A DNA stretch of 64,000 bases, from positions 1,178,001 through 1,242,000 of the forward strand of contig NC_068577.1 of assembly GCF_025698545.1 (NCBI RefSeq), in the 5' to 3' direction. A program made the position numbers and the translations under genes. Positions 1 to 12,515 of this stretch are shown piece after piece. Origin of the DNA: Gossypium raimondii. Taxonomy: Eukaryota; Streptophyta; Magnoliopsida; Malvales; Malvaceae. Below the pieces are notes generated by a model. It saw nothing but the letters and a program-made list of their open reading frames with translations. It was not told the DNA's origin and did no database searches. Each line of letters begins with the position of its first letter. Position 1 is the first letter of the stretch.

Positions 1-59
1 TGAAAAGATAGTCTTGTAAAGGTTAAACATTGCCTTTTAAAAAATTCAAATTAGTGGAA

Positions 60-345
60 AAATCCTATAAATGAAGCAACAATTAGAGGATTATGGAATT
101 GCCATGGATCACATCCCCATAAAATGTGACAATACAAGTGTTATATGTTTGACCAAAAATCTAACCCAACACCCTTTTAAACCAAGAATATAGAAATTAG
201 ACACCATTTTATTAGAAATCATGTGCAAAAGAGTGACATAGTTCCAAAACTTATAAATACTTTGCATAACACGACCAAAACTTTTATTCAGTTTAATTAG
301 GTTGTACGTCTAAGGAGTTGTCATGCCTATGACGTGTAACGTTCT
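60..345 (+). pseudogene. Ty1/copia polyprotein remnant (RNase H end)
   Basis: Translated forward from about position 70, the sequence resembles the C-terminal RNase H region of copia polyproteins. It has a segment reading DHIPIKCDNTSVICLTKN, followed by a tract matching the usual QH..TKHI.IRHHF..DHV..GD order. A stop follows KPRI near position 190 and another lies before position 245, so it cannot be translated. No LTR is recognisable next to it. The element probably continues to the left of the window. It is an old relic and not an active gene. Confidence 0.75.
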
Positions 346-360
346 ATGCAAAAATAAAAA

Positions 361-928
361 GAGAATTTAAATTTAATAAAAGTAAAAATAAGATAAATTT
401 GTATACAAGTTTTAAAATAAAACTAGATAATTTTGCAATCAATTTAGATGGTGATCAATTTATACTATAAAGCAAAAACATTTGGGTGAAAGTACCTTCA
501 AGTTTTTCGGATTCGAGCAAATTAATCTCTATTTAGTCTCTATACTATTAAATAAATCGAATAAGACCAAATTGTTATAGATCTAATATTTATTGTTTAA
601 AAATTTAAATATTTTTCCATTTGAACAAAAGATTTAAACCGTAAATGATGTTTTCTTTTAAATAGTAAATGTTAGCTTGAAATTTGGTAACTTGCAAAAA
701 TATATTCATCTATAAATTTGGTATAATCAACTAAGAAGTAATACTTCATTATGATAGTTCAACTTAGAAACAAAATTTAAATCAATCGCTTAGTGATACT
801 ACCCAAAGCACCAAAAACTTGTAATGAGAAAGAAAAAAAGTTAAAATCTTATATGCATGGGCATGACAAAAATCAATTACAAAAAAGATTTGATGTATAA
901 AATTTCATGATAAAATAAAAATATATTT
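361..928. other. Gene-free AT-rich flank
   Basis: This is the 3' side of the TBL33-like gene and probably holds its 3' UTR next to position 928. The stretch 520-700 has wording typical of short inverted-repeat elements (a tract like TTAGTCTCTATACTATTAAA) that recurs near 54,620. No coding signal was seen. Confidence 0.4.
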
Positions 929-3736
929 TCAAGGATAGAACAACTTGGAAAAGAGAAGTTCATTCCAAGTGTCTTGAAGGCCTGGCAAACACCAATGGAC
1001 GCAATCAGCATAGCTAACTGGGTTGGCTAGCTGCTCGGCCGTTAATGGACTCCACTGCTTCTTATAAATCGACGTGTGTGCGTCTTTACGATAGCTTGAG
1101 AGTTGAGTGATGTTGAGAAATGTGATGGGAAACTTGGATTTACTGAACTCTTCTGCAATCACATTCATTATGGTTTTCCTACTATTCGAATCCCAATAGT
1201 TTGAATCTTCAATTATAGTTGTTTGATTATAACAATTCTCTCCCGGTTCACCTCCCCATTCAATGCCCCTGCAAAAATGTGTAGAAAACAAATTGCTTAA
1301 ATAACTCTAAGCTCATCATCTTGTAAGCTTATGAAATTTGTACTCACTTTCCATGAGTAGGAGACATGCTAGTGAAAAACACTCTTGTCTTCTTGCGATC
1401 CATGTTTTTCCTCACCCATCTCAGCATGCTTCTCATTGCCATACGATAGGCATCCTCGGCCGACACTTCAATTATTTCTTTCTCCTCATCCTCAAAAGAC
1501 CCTTTCCTGTTGAAAACATGGATAAAGCATACTCCTTAGCCCCAATAAAATGAAAAATTGTTGCTTTAGTCTCTTAAAATTTACAAAACCTTAAGTTAAT
1601 ATATGATAAAATTATAGCTTATTCCTTTCCAAAGTGCTAGAATTTTGATTTAGTCCTTCTAAAAACCATAAAAATATAAGCCAATACGATAGCGAAATTA
1701 CGTTTTAACTCTCATAAAAATATATAACTTAATCTTTACTCCTCCCAAAAAAGTTTCTAACTTTGTCATGCGCAAAATGTGTGTGAATTACATAAAAAAC
1801 AAAAAGAATGCTGAAAATTCAATGCAGAGGCAATACAAGATTTTTATGTCCAAGCCAGTCATCCACCATAAATAGGTGTTGAAAACCAAAATATCAACAC
1901 CCTTCCAATGCTTGCCATGCTTATTTATCGAGCCTCTCCTCACGATCCGATCCGATACCCGGTGGACTACGGCATTATCCGAGTTTGATTCGAGAAGAAA
2001 CGGAGCCCAGTAGAATTCAATGCTGGCATTGTAATCCTACACCAGAGTAATAATTACAAAATTGAAAACTCAAAGGAAATTTAGACAAATTTGAGTGATG
2101 TTGAATAACATACCTTGGCTCGGAACACTGTGAGGGCATCATTATTGTATGATTTCATGGACTTAGCATGCTCAGGGATGAGCCTGTGAAGAAGGCAGAT
2201 CATTGAAACATATTGACCTCGGTTCAATGAGTCTCCAACAAACATCATTCTCTTTCCTCTTAGGGTCTCCAACATCAATGTCGCATTGAAACTGTTTAAT
2301 TATTACAGAAGAGAAAAATATGTAAATCTACTAACATAAATAATTTATTAAGTTGATGGTAAATTACTCCAAACGAAAGTGGATTGAGTCATAGCTCGAT
2401 TGGTATGTGTATTAATGTCAATGTAAGAGGACGTGGGTTCAGTGCACTAAACTACATTGTCTTACTATTTATATGTTGAGAGGTGTTATGCGTAGTTTTA
2501 GACATTATCTCAAAAAAATTTTGATTGAAATAAGTTTTAAGTTCGATTCCTTAACAACTCTTAACCTTTTTTTCCGTATAAAAAGTTATAATATTATTTT
2601 AATTTATTCTGTTCTAAATTCTCCTATATATAATTCTTGACCTCACAGCACAAGATAATTAAAAAAAAAAAATTCTATTTCAAGATAAAAATAAAATTGG
2701 CACCAACAAATGTTGGCTGTAATGTGAAGCTCAAGGAGGGTAGATTCAAATCTTGGAGATACCATTTTTTAGAGGATCAACTACGAACTCTAAATATAGA
2801 CTGTAAAATAGACCAAATATAGACCGTAAAATAGATATGGAAGATTTAAATAAAAAAAATGACAATAACTATTGATTGAGTCTTAGCTCAGTTGGCACCG
2901 TTGTTAAGCTGTAATAACTGTCGGTTAAGCTTTAACTCAGTTGATACCATTGCTATTTCATAATTAGGAAGACGTGAATTTGAATACATTTATGTGTGTT
3001 TTTACTCTAATGGTTGGGGAGGGAATAAGGTAAAAAAAAAATCACATTTTCACCAATGATGTTTGAATCAGATCAGATCGAACAATTGAATTAGGAATCA
3101 ATAAGGATTAATTGAACCAATTAAAAATTTTTAATAACTGTTTAATCGGATCGATGAATTGATAGTTTAATTGATTCGACTATCACTCTAATTCTAAAAA
3201 CCGAAAAAAGAAGAGAAAATTGAAGTTCGTGTTTCATTTTTACCTAGGAAGATCACAGCCATGGGGTTGCCATCTCCATTTCTGATACTCAGTATCAGGT
3301 CTTCCATGTTCTTGACACGTCAACTGTGGTTGTATGTACGGACACTCCGATTCTTCATACAGCGGACGACTCAACTCGTCCCTTACCCACCTCCCTTTGA
3401 ATACATCACATTTCTCTTCACTCTTCCCTATGGCGAATGCCAACTTCTCCCTTTTCTTCACTAACCCCAAATCCACCCCCAAAACTCAGTCAAACCCCCA
3501 AAGCAATATAAGATAAAAGAGTGCTTGAGTTTAGTAGACTAAGTTAACTCACCTGGTCTAGAGATAGCTCGGCCGGGAATCGGTTCTAGCTGTCCAAAAA
3601 TGCATATAAAGTCTTCTCCATATAAAATAGTAATGAAAACTATGAAAGTTAACAATGTGAAGAGATAAGGTGACAAACGAGGTTTTCTAAGAACATCCAT
3701 GGAAGAAGAAGAAGAAGAAGATAGTGGAGACTTCAT
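929..3736 (-). CDS. TBL33: Trichome birefringence-like protein, TBL33-type xylan O-acetyltransferase
   Basis: Golgi type II membrane protein predicted to transfer acetyl groups to xylan in the secondary wall. Six coding exons on the minus strand: 3736-3553, 3484-3244, 2291-2114, 2036-1837, 1506-1348 and 1268-929. All introns are GT-AG, phases agree, and the total is 433 residues, normal for the family. A short Ser-rich cytosolic tail precedes one membrane anchor at about residues 23-41. The PMR5N/TBL domain follows (CDVFKGRWV), then the GDS motif at 161-163 with catalytic Ser163 and the DxxH motif at 409-412 (DCVHW). The TBL33 assignment rests on remembered similarity of the N-terminal anchor and core, and the sister TBL3 is the main alternative. 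Exon 2 has a second in-frame acceptor 24 nt downstream (exon start 3460). Two SINEs sit in intron 2. No lesion was found. Confidence 0.9.
2383..2518 (+). mobile_element. tRNA-derived SINE copy 1 (in TBL33 intron 2)
   Basis: The head begins ATTGAGTCATAGCTCGATTGG, a degenerate pol III box A. A box B-like GTGGGTTCAGTG lies about 50 nt on, and the tail carries GTAGTTTTAGACATTATCTCAAAA. The same order recurs at 2871, 12,780, 24,374, 24,648 (minus), 25,074 (minus) and 59,103. It lies in the antisense direction of the host gene. Confidence 0.65.
2871..3030 (+). mobile_element. tRNA-derived SINE copy 2 with duplicated head
   Basis: This is the best-preserved box A of the family (TTAGCTCAGTTGGCACC). 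A second, weaker head (TTTAACTCAGTTGATACC) follows after about 50 nt, so the copy has an internal duplication or one head inserted into another. A box B-like GACGTGAATTTGAATAC and the tail GGTTGGGGAGGG follow. It sits in intron 2 of the TBL33-like gene. Confidence 0.65.
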
Positions 3737-3915
3737 TTTCTTTTAAATAAATAATACTTTTCTTTTCTTTTTATTTGAATGGGATTTTAATTATTTTGAA
3801 GATCGGATTCATGAACTAAATATAGGAAACTATACAAAGGGTAGCAATCGAAGTTTGGAAAAAATTTAATTTAATGAGATATGAAATTATAAAATAAAAA
3901 CTTATGAATATAATA

Positions 3916-4295
3916 AGAGAAAGGATTGTATAAAATGGGGTATCGCGTCATTGATATATAATTTAATGATATTTTAGTAATTTTTTTTCATATAATTGAT
4001 ATGTAATTTTGGTTATTTTTTTAATCTGAATCTTAAATCTCGAATCTTGAATTCTAAATTTTAAAACCCTGAACCAAAAGGCCTTTTGTATAAGGTTTAG
4101 GTTTTAGATTTAGAGTTTAAGATTAAGGGTTTTGGGTTTTGAGTTCGGGTTCGAGGTTCAAAGTTCAGGGTTCAAGTTAAAAAAATTACTAAAATTATGT
4201 ATTAATGACACGAAAAAAATTGCTAAAGTGTCATCAAATAATTGTAAAGGGATTTAGGATGACGTGACGTCCTTATTTCGTACAATCCTTTCTCA
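3916..4295. mobile_element. MITE-like inverted repeat, about 380 bp
   Basis: The left end AGAGAAAGGATTGTATAAAA and the reverse complement of the right end (TGAGAAAGGATTGTACGAAA) match. Complementary blocks continue inward around TTTTAGTAATTTTTTTTC and its partner. The centre is a run of degenerate GGGTTTTGGGTTTTGAG-type words on one arm, answered by AAACCCTGAACC on the other. The target duplication is not clear. Confidence 0.6.
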
Positions 4296-4299
4296 TATA

Positions 4300-5190
4300 T
4301 TAAAACTATACATAAATTTTGATGTAATGTGTAATGTCATACATGAACTTTGATTTTGTACGATTTTATACATGAAATTTTATTTTGATTAAATTTTTAC
4401 AAATTGCTAACAATGTTATCAACTTAACAGCATATTACATCGATATATTATATACACAAACAATTATATTAATTCAATATGAAAATAAATATATGTATTC
4501 ATTTATTTAAATGTGTATAATCAAATCAAAATTCCATGTATATATATAAACCACAATTCATATTTCATGTGTATAATTATACCAAATCAAAGTTCATGTA
4601 CCAAATTTGCACGTCAAATCAAATTTGATAAATAAATTTAATATTTATCCAAATATATATATATATATATTTTTTTTTTTATTTTGATTGCTCATGGCAC
4701 GTGTGCAACACAAAAGAATGTTGACCAATACCTATCAAATTCATGCTTTGACTTAACTTTCACTCAAATGAATAAATGTTATTTGGTTGAATGTTATGCT
4801 TTGATGTAAAATATAAGGGAAAAAAAGGATAAATATCAAAATTATACATGAATTATGGTTTAATGTGTAATTGTATACATGAATTTTGATTTTGTGTAAT
4901 TTTATACATAAAATTTTGATTTGATCCAATTTTGTAAATTATTAACACAATTATTAATATAACATCATTTTATGTTTATATTGCATACATAAATAATTAT
5001 ATGTATCCAATATAAAATAAATTTCCATATTTATTTTTAAAATACGTATGATTAAATCAAAATTAAAGTTTCAAGTGTACATTTGAACCACAATTAGAGT
5101 TTGACGTGTATAATTGTACCAAATTAAAATTCATATATACAATTGCGATTAATTCAAAATTAATATATAATTTTGCGATTTATCCCCAAA
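4300..5190. repeat. Pair of direct repeats about 350 bp long
   Basis: The block 4320-4660 (words such as CATGAACTTTGATTTTGTACG, GATTAAATTTTTAC and ACATAAATAATTATA) recurs in the same orientation at about 4840-5180. The sequence between them (4640-4830) carries an (AT)n run and is unique. Both are diverged copies of one AT-rich element. No coding potential. Confidence 0.5.
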
Positions 5191-6985
5191 ATTATTAGAT
5201 CTAGTTTGATTTGTAAAATTATTACGTATTTTTATGTCAAAATTAATATATAGATTTAATATAAAATGATTTGTTTTAAAACATATTTATCAATAATAGT
5301 AAAATAAGTTATTTTTAAAATTTCAAATATTTTTACTTAAATTATTTTATATATTTAATGAATTTTAAATTCGAACAAATTAATGTCCCAATATATTTAA
5401 TGAAAATTTAAATTTAAACAAATTAATATCAAGTTTGATTGTAATAAAAATGTTTATGCGTCGGATCAAGCTAGAGTTTGATTGTTTAAAAAATAAAATA
5501 ATTTTATTTAAATATAATTTTTTTATATTTTTATTATTTTAAATAAAAAACGAATTAACTCGAAGTTAAAAAGTTTAAACCTAAACTTGACTCAAAACAG
5601 GCCGAATCAACCAACTAAATTAACCACCAGACCGATAAACACCTTTAAAAAATATTTACTTTGCAAATAAATAAGTGGTTTTTTTTTTTTGTGAGTATAA
5701 TTAAATTTAAATAAAATTGGTGTTGAGTATAGTAGAACGGATGTTGCACTTTTAAAGGAGAATATAAATTAAAATTTTGGAGACAATATTATTGAAAGGT
5801 ATTGTTACATATCCTCAAAAGAATTAATTTCGTGGACCGTAAAATAGATATGAAGAAAACATTGATTATACTAAAAAAAAAAAACCCAACTTTTATATAC
5901 CAATTATTACAATGACTTGGCGAAGTGAAAAGAAAATGGTTCGATGAATATGCTGACACATGACGTGTCACGTGTACAATCATGTTAACATACAAAAACC
6001 AATTTTTAATTGTATAAATAAATGAAAATTTTAAGAAATAATCAATTTGCTCTTTAAACTAATGTATAGGGACTAATCTGATATTTTTTTACTTTCTTTC
6101 TTTTTAAGAGAATTAGGTGAGAATTTGGTGGCATTTCACCTTCAATTTTGTTGGCCTTTATATGTTGTCTTACTCTAATCCTCAACAAGAAAGTAGCTGT
6201 TAAGTGATATACAACTGGTATGATTTACCAACCCAATAGTGATGGATCAACTAAACTGTTTTCCACCTATATTTTTTTTTGGTTTAGTGAAGATTCAGAG
6301 GATTTCTCTATTCTCCATAGAATAATATTTTTTATCTATTGTTTGTGGTTTTTAGAATTAAATTGATCGATCAAATCAATTGAATTAATAATCGATCGAG
6401 ATACTGGTCGAATCATTGTCATTTGAGTATCTCATGATGGATTACTTGTCAAGCCAAATTAATATTTTTTTTTCATTGCTAAACATTCCAACACACCTTG
6501 TTTTAAAAGTTGAATGATGTTGAGTATTTTAGAGTGCGTCCTTCGGATGGGTTAAATTGTGTATTTATATTATATTGTTATTGTTCATGGATGTGATATT
6601 TTAGGTAGGTTTTCATGCATGTCGACACGTACCCTATTCTTTTTTAGAACCCACATTATGCAGTCTCATAGAAGGGTGCGAGCACCTTGTATGCAAACCC
6701 AAAACACAAACCGTGTAGAGTATGGGTTAGGGCCCGATTGGGTAATCGGATAGTGGGTCGGTAATAGTGAGTATAATAACAAATGCTTTAAAAAATATCA
6801 AAATTTTTCATTGAGAATTAACAACCATAGAAGATGGCAAATGGAGAATCCAAAGAAAATATCAAAATCTTCAAAGATCTCTTGCTTGGTTGCTTTTAAG
6901 AGTATTCTTGTTACAACATTTCATTGCTTTAGAAGTTTTTAGGTTTTTTTTATTGAGGTGCTCAAGACTTAAGCTCAATAACATA
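5191..6985. other. Gene-free intergenic DNA
   Basis: AT-rich sequence without a convincing reading frame. A degraded element with words like TGACACATGACGTGTCACG (5953-5971) and TAGGGACTAATCTG recurs near 16,230-16,370, so this is another old repeat family. Short frames at 5789-5995 and 6559-6753 have no recognisable domain. Confidence 0.4.
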
Positions 6986-8620
6986 AATAAATTATCTAAG
7001 CCAGTGAGATTGGTAGGCAAAGATGCAATCCATTCAAGAAGCCTCTAGTTTTCAACTTGGAACTTTTTTAGTGCGGTACCTTGGTGTATCATTGATCACA
7101 ATGAGACTTTTAGTGAAGGATTTTCAAGATCACTTGTTGGGCAACAAAGCTCCTCTCATACATAGGTAGGCTATAGTTGATCCAAGTAGTAATCTTTAGC
7201 CTTAAAAATTACTAGTGCAAGCTTTTTATCCTTTCTAAGCTAGTAGTGAAGAAGATACTGCAATCTTACAATGGGATTGTAGGTTTAGCTAAAGGTGCTC
7301 CAAGAGGCGTGTATAACACTGTCCTTAAAGATAATTTCTAGGATTCAACAAGTATTTCTGTTTCAGAAGTGAATAGGGAACATGAAGTACGAAATAGTAC
7401 TCACCTAAAGAAAGAATGATGGTTGATTTGGTGTTGTTTAGAAAGCTGGGCAATGCAAGGTACTTGTACATATCATGTATTGCCTAATTTTAGCAAACAA
7501 AGGAAGTGAATGTTGAAAATTTTAAGGAATAAAACCATACTCAACTAAAAGATGAATGACTATCGATGATAGAGCCCGGAATGACAATGGAGCGGAGCAG
7601 GGGCGGATATTGTTAAATTCACTTATGCTCCACGATTGGCATAATCTGCTTCACCATCCGTCCCGCTCCATTGTGGACGTATAATATTGAAAACCACTAC
7701 CACCTCCATGTATGTTGGATGTATCTATCACCACCCCCACCCCCTTCCGCTTCGCTTCAAGTTAATTTTTAAATTATTTTAAAGTTAATAAATATTTAAA
7801 CATAATTCTTCAAGCAAATATTGAAACATAAAATAAGTTATTTTTTTTCTATATTATGTTACTACATTTTTAAAATTTTTAATAGTGAAGTAGGTCGGGA
7901 CGGAACAAGTAATGTTCATTACCACTCCATACTCACTATCTAAAAGAAAAAAACCACCCTAATTAGAGAGTAGTGGTTTAAAATTTTACTATCCCTTTAC
8001 TCTAATCGATAGTGAGTGAACTCGCAAGCAAAATAAACAAAACTTCACCTTATTCTCACACATAAGGGAGGAATCAATAAATTTGCACTTAGACTCAATT
8101 CTTAAGCACACAAGGATATCTTCTCACTTGGATCTGGTAATGTCGTTGTGATTTATAAACAAAATTCAAGAGACTTAACTAAATGATGTGGGATTCTTTT
8201 GAAATACAGTCATCTTTTCAACAATTATATCCTTGAGCTTGGCTAGTATTTTTAGGAATCTTTGGGCTATCCTTAGTGGAATTGGATCCATTTGGATTGC
8301 ATAGACAAAATGCTATGTTCTCAACGATAAAAGTCTATTACAAGTCCCTATCAAAAGCATTAGAAGTTGGAATTGGAAAAGCTTTTGCATTCGAGGGGAA
8401 AGCTCTACAAGTTACCATGAATACATTAATGGGACGCTAGTGTGGCCTTTTCTCTGGATATAAATCTGCTGCGGCAACTATTTGGCAAGAACTAAGACAA
8501 GGTACCTAGGCATAGGTTGATTTGGGCTCAATTTCTTATTTCTAAGCATGCGGTGATTGCTTGGATGGTTATTGTTGATAGCTTGGCTATAGGAAGCAGC
8601 CTTGCTTAATAGGGATCATT
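6986..8620 (+). pseudogene. Dead LINE (non-LTR retrotransposon) ORF2 remnant
   Basis: Near 7050-7110 the forward translation contains LGTFLVRYLGVSLI followed by MRL, which matches the end of LINE reverse transcriptase (usually LPVRYLGVPL). Near 8460-8570 it contains AATIWQELR and then a shifted frame reading SKHAVIAWM, which is the zf-RVT region that normally ends LINE ORF2 (IPKHAVIAWMAI). Many stops and frame changes separate them. The stretch 7570-7950 (AATGGAGCGGAGCAGGGGCG and its echoes) looks like a later insertion. No functional protein is possible. Confidence 0.65.
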
Positions 8621-10203
8621 ATGCGACACATTCACCATTCTACGCCTAACCCAACCCATTATTTTTTATATTTTTCATGTTTGTTTTATTGTCAATATTT
8701 AAAGTTTGTAGATGTCCATCTCGATAATATGATTTCCAAAGTTCGAACCTACTATCTTCTTGGAGTCCAATAAACATTACCATTATACCTAACACTTAGT
8801 GGTAACCAATCTCGAACTGATTTCAAGTTTTGGGTACTAGTATGTGTTTAGATATTTAATTCATCAATCGTAGTGCACTTAAGATAATGAGTTATGTAAA
8901 ATGAGCCAACAAAATGTTGACATTGTTGGCAAAAGTTGAAGCGTTAGATTTTTGAATTCGAAATTCATCATGTGTAATTGTCACGAATGAATTTTATAAT
9001 TTATGTTAGCTTAATTTTATTTTATAATTACTTAGACATATATTATATTTATACTTATAAACCGAAAGAATAATAAAAGTATAAGATAAAAGGATCTCAT
9101 AAAAAAATATGAATACTTAAAATTCGTTTTACATGGACGATAGTACAATATAAACACACATATGGTTTCCATGAATTAATGGAGAACGTGGGCTTATGGT
9201 CCAAAACAGAACCATTCTCCCAATACATCAACCAAGAGAAATCCATCATCAAGAGAATTCCTTTTATATTTTACGTTTGTTCATATTTAGGGTTCGTGAC
9301 TATTCCTTTTAATAATTTCATTTCAAAATTTAAACTCGCATTCTTTTTCTAAAAGTACAACCGTTGCACCCAACACTTGCTGATTGCTAGTTTTTCTCTC
9401 TTTGTAATATTCTCAATGTTTTCTTTACTTTTTTTCCTCTCTTTACTCAAAGGCTATACCGTAAGTATCTCATTGACTCTGGAGATCTAATCGTGGGATA
9501 GTGATTAGAGGTGAGTTCAGTTCGGTTTAATCATATTTTTTGCACCATTTATGATAATTTAGTTTAGTACGATTCAATTCTTAATCTTCCATATTATATT
9601 TGGGTTTTGAATTTTTAAGCTTATTTTGACCCAAAAAAAAACTTTATTTATTGTTTCTGGGCATTTAGTAAAGTTTCAATGTGTTCTTCATAAATATCTA
9701 CAAAATTAACTTTTCAATTAAATAAAATTAATTAATACCTCTTATATAGTATTTTAAAAAAATAGATTTATTTTATGTAAATAAAATAAAATATAAATCA
9801 AATCAAATAAAAAATTTAGCTCAATTTAGATGATCATTGTTTTTAACTTGTATTCCAAAAAGCGTTCAAATTGATTTTATTTTTTCTGCTCGATTCAAAT
9901 CACTTCACTATTTTTCCTCCTTGCCTCTAATGATGATGAGTGTAAAAGATTTTAACTATGTCAAACATAAATCTTAAAGTGCGTTTAGTTTGTCAAGCCT
10001 TTAATTACATTTCATAATAAGATTACGGAATATTAGATTACAAGTGGAATATAAGATTATCTTTGTATGGTTCACTTGAATGGAATGTAATATTCATGTT
10101 TTTGGTTGATAAATGTAATATTACCTAAAAGTAAATTTTACTATATTGTCGTTGATATAAAATTTTGTCTTGTACAAGTTCATTTCCTTCAACATTTTTA
10201 GTC
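8621..10203. other. Gene-free intergenic DNA
   Basis: No gene was seen. The tract 9980-10,130 has the GTTTAGTTTGTCAAGCC and AATTACATTTCATAATAAG wording of a short element that may be related to the repeat near 59,640-59,750. The rest is AT-rich filler. Confidence 0.35.
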
Positions 10204-10212
10204 TCAAATTTA

Positions 10213-11957
10213 GGGTTTTTTACACAAATAGGGTAAAAAAAAAGCTACTGAAATAGGGTGTCAGAAAAAGTATTTACCAAAATGGGTTACTTTTTTCATT
10301 GGAGCCTATTAGATAGGCGCCAATGAATAAAAAAATATTAAATTTTTTTGAATAAAATATTATTATTTTTTATTTTTTAAAAAAATTTAAATAAAAATAC
10401 GGGTCAAAATACGGTCAACGGGTCAAAGGGGAAAACGGGTCGGGTGGCGCCTCATAGGGAGGCACCATTAAAAGTGCCTCATAGGGAGGTGCCAATGGGT
10501 AATTTTGTATGTATATTGTAATTTTTTGTATGAATATTATAATTTTGTATGAATATTGTAATTATTTTATAATTAATTTTGTATTTATAGTTTTGGATTA
10601 GTATTTTGTACGAATATTGTAATTTTGTAATTTTGCATGAATATTGTAATTTTGTATGAATATTGTAATTTTGTAATTTTATATGAATATTATAATTTTG
10701 TATGAATATTGTAATTATTTTATAATTAATTTTATATTTATAGTTTTGATTAGTATTTTGTATGAATATTGTAATTTTGTATGAATATTGTAATTATTTT
10801 ATAATTAATTTTGTATTTATAGTTTTTGATTAGTATTTTGTATGAATGTTGTAATTTTGTATGAATATTGTAATTATTTTATAATTAATTTTTATTTATA
10901 TTTTTGATTAGTATTTTGTATGAATATTGTAATTTTGTAATTTTGTATGAATAGTGTAATTATTTTATAATTAATTTTGTATTTATAGTTTTGATTAGTA
11001 TTTTGTATAAATATTGTAATTATTTTATAATTAATTTTGTATTTATAGTTTTGGATTAGTATTTTGTATGAATTTTGTAATTTTGTAATTTTGTATGAAT
11101 ATTGTAATTTTATAATTTTGTATGAATATTGTAATTTTGTAATTTTATATGAATATTGTAATTTTGTAATTTTGTATGAATATTGTAATATTGTTTGTAT
11201 GAATATTGTAATTTTGTAATTTTATATGAATTTTGTAATTTTGTAATTTTGTATGAATATTGTAATTTTGTATGAATATTGTAATATTGTTTGTATGAAT
11301 ATTGTAATTATTTTATAATTAATTTGTTAGTAATTTAGGATTATGTTATAAATTTTTGTGTTTGTAATTATTTAAAATTTAATTTATTAGGATTAAGCTA
11401 TAAATTGTTGTGTTTAGTTTAGTATTTGGTGAGTTTAACATAAAAGTTTATAAAAAATTAAAATCATTTTATTAAAAGTTTAATTATAACTGACTTTTTA
11501 ATCATATAGTTGTTGTTAACTCATTTAATTTTTATATAATGTAACTTTTATAGTATGTAATTTTATTTGATTTTGTATTTATTTAACAGTATTTATTGAT
11601 TTTTTGAAACAAATTTTTATATAAAATAATACTATTGGCGCCTCTCAACATGGCACCACTAATGGCACCTCTCAGATAGGCACCACCATTGACGCCTCTG
11701 AAATAGGCGCCAATACTATGTATTATAGGGGTCATATACTAACCCGGGAAAATATTTAATTATATTTTATAAAAAAATTTAATATAAAATATTCATTGAT
11801 AGGCGCCATTAAAAAAGAAAAAAATTAATATTTTTTTATTCATTGGCGCCTATCTAATAGGCTCCAATGAAAAAAGTAAATACTTTTGGTAAATACTTTT
11901 TCTGACACCCTATTTTAGTAGATTTTTTTTCTTACCCTATTTAGGTAAAAAAACCCC
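10213..11957. mobile_element. Non-autonomous Mutator-like element (1,745 bp)
   Basis: A perfect 9-bp direct repeat TCAAATTTA lies at 10,204-10,212 and 11,958-11,966 and encloses terminal inverted repeats of about 140 bp. The left end is GGGTTTTTTACACAAATAGGG and the right end reversed is GGGGTTTTTTTACC. Well-conserved shared words are GGGTGTCAGAAAAAGTATTT and CCTATTAGATAGGCGCCAAT. Long inverted repeats with a 9-bp duplication are the signature of Mutator-like elements. No transposase frame is present. The middle is a minisatellite, flanked by several GGCGCC-centred palindromes (10,303-10,326, 10,447-10,495 and 11,636-11,714). Confidence 0.85.
10508..11312 (+). repeat. AT-rich minisatellite inside the Mutator-like element
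   Basis: Dozens of degenerate copies of TTTTGTATGAATATTGTAA are arranged in tandem. They are grouped into a longer unit of roughly 115 bp that includes TTATTTTATAATTAATTTTG and TATTTATAGTTTTG. Copy differences are mostly single bases and omitted subunits. Confidence 0.85.
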
Positions 11958-12164
11958 TCAAATTTACAAGTGAAAAAGGTAAGAAAAAAAAGAGATTTTG
12001 GAGTATACCTCTTATTTCAGGTCAAAATAGGGAGTGATGTCGCAATGAGCAACCGTCGTCACGATGAGAAAAAATTTTCGTCCCAACAATGCGACGATAT
12101 ATGGAAATATGCAGCTGATTCCTTGGACAGTAATTTTGAGATTATTTCCTAATTAGACCCTAAG

Positions 12165-12515
12165 CATTTAATAATGTATTGCATTAATTAGTATCTAAAG
12201 TGTATCTAGGGTAAATGGGCACCAAGTAACATGTAGCTTATATAAGTCGCCTTAGAGCCACTGGGATTTGTGTGTGAATTAGACCTAAATAAGAAAATAA
12301 CACAATTAAGAGAGAATTTTGTGTTTCAATTTGAAGGGTTTTTTTCTTTCGGGGTTTCGAGTTTTTTTTTTATTCTCTTCTTCTTGTACTCTTCTCTTAT
12401 TAGTGAAATCTCCTTTTGCCTGTGGTTTTTTATCCTCTTCGGAGGAGTTTTTCCACGTAAAATTTTTGTTATTTTACTTATTTGTTGCTTACATGAATTT
12501 ATTTTGTAAATAAAT
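12165..12515 (+). mobile_element. Copia-type LTR remnant
   Basis: The order TTATATAAGTCGCC (12,239), TTATTAGTGAAATCTCC, CTGTGGTTTTTTATCC, a CTTCGGAGGAGTTTTTCCACG tract and then TTGTTATTTTACTTATTTGTTG resembles the TATA-to-U5 end of Ty1/copia LTRs. Similar wording occurs at 18,790-18,990 (plus) and 16,390-16,800 (minus). The left end is not identifiable, and short open frames here are spurious. Confidence 0.5.

Noticed and set aside
3261-3516. Plus-strand open frames opposite TBL33 exon 2
   Set aside because: They are antisense shadows of a well-supported exon, with no domain.
4080-4170. Telomere-like AACCCTGAACC and GGGTTTTGGG words
   Set aside because: They are irregular and sit at the centre of a MITE-like inverted repeat, with no regular TTTAGGG array.
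12270-12513. Overlapping open frames with hydrophobic translations
   Set aside because: They arise from the T-rich U5-like end of an LTR remnant, with no other support.
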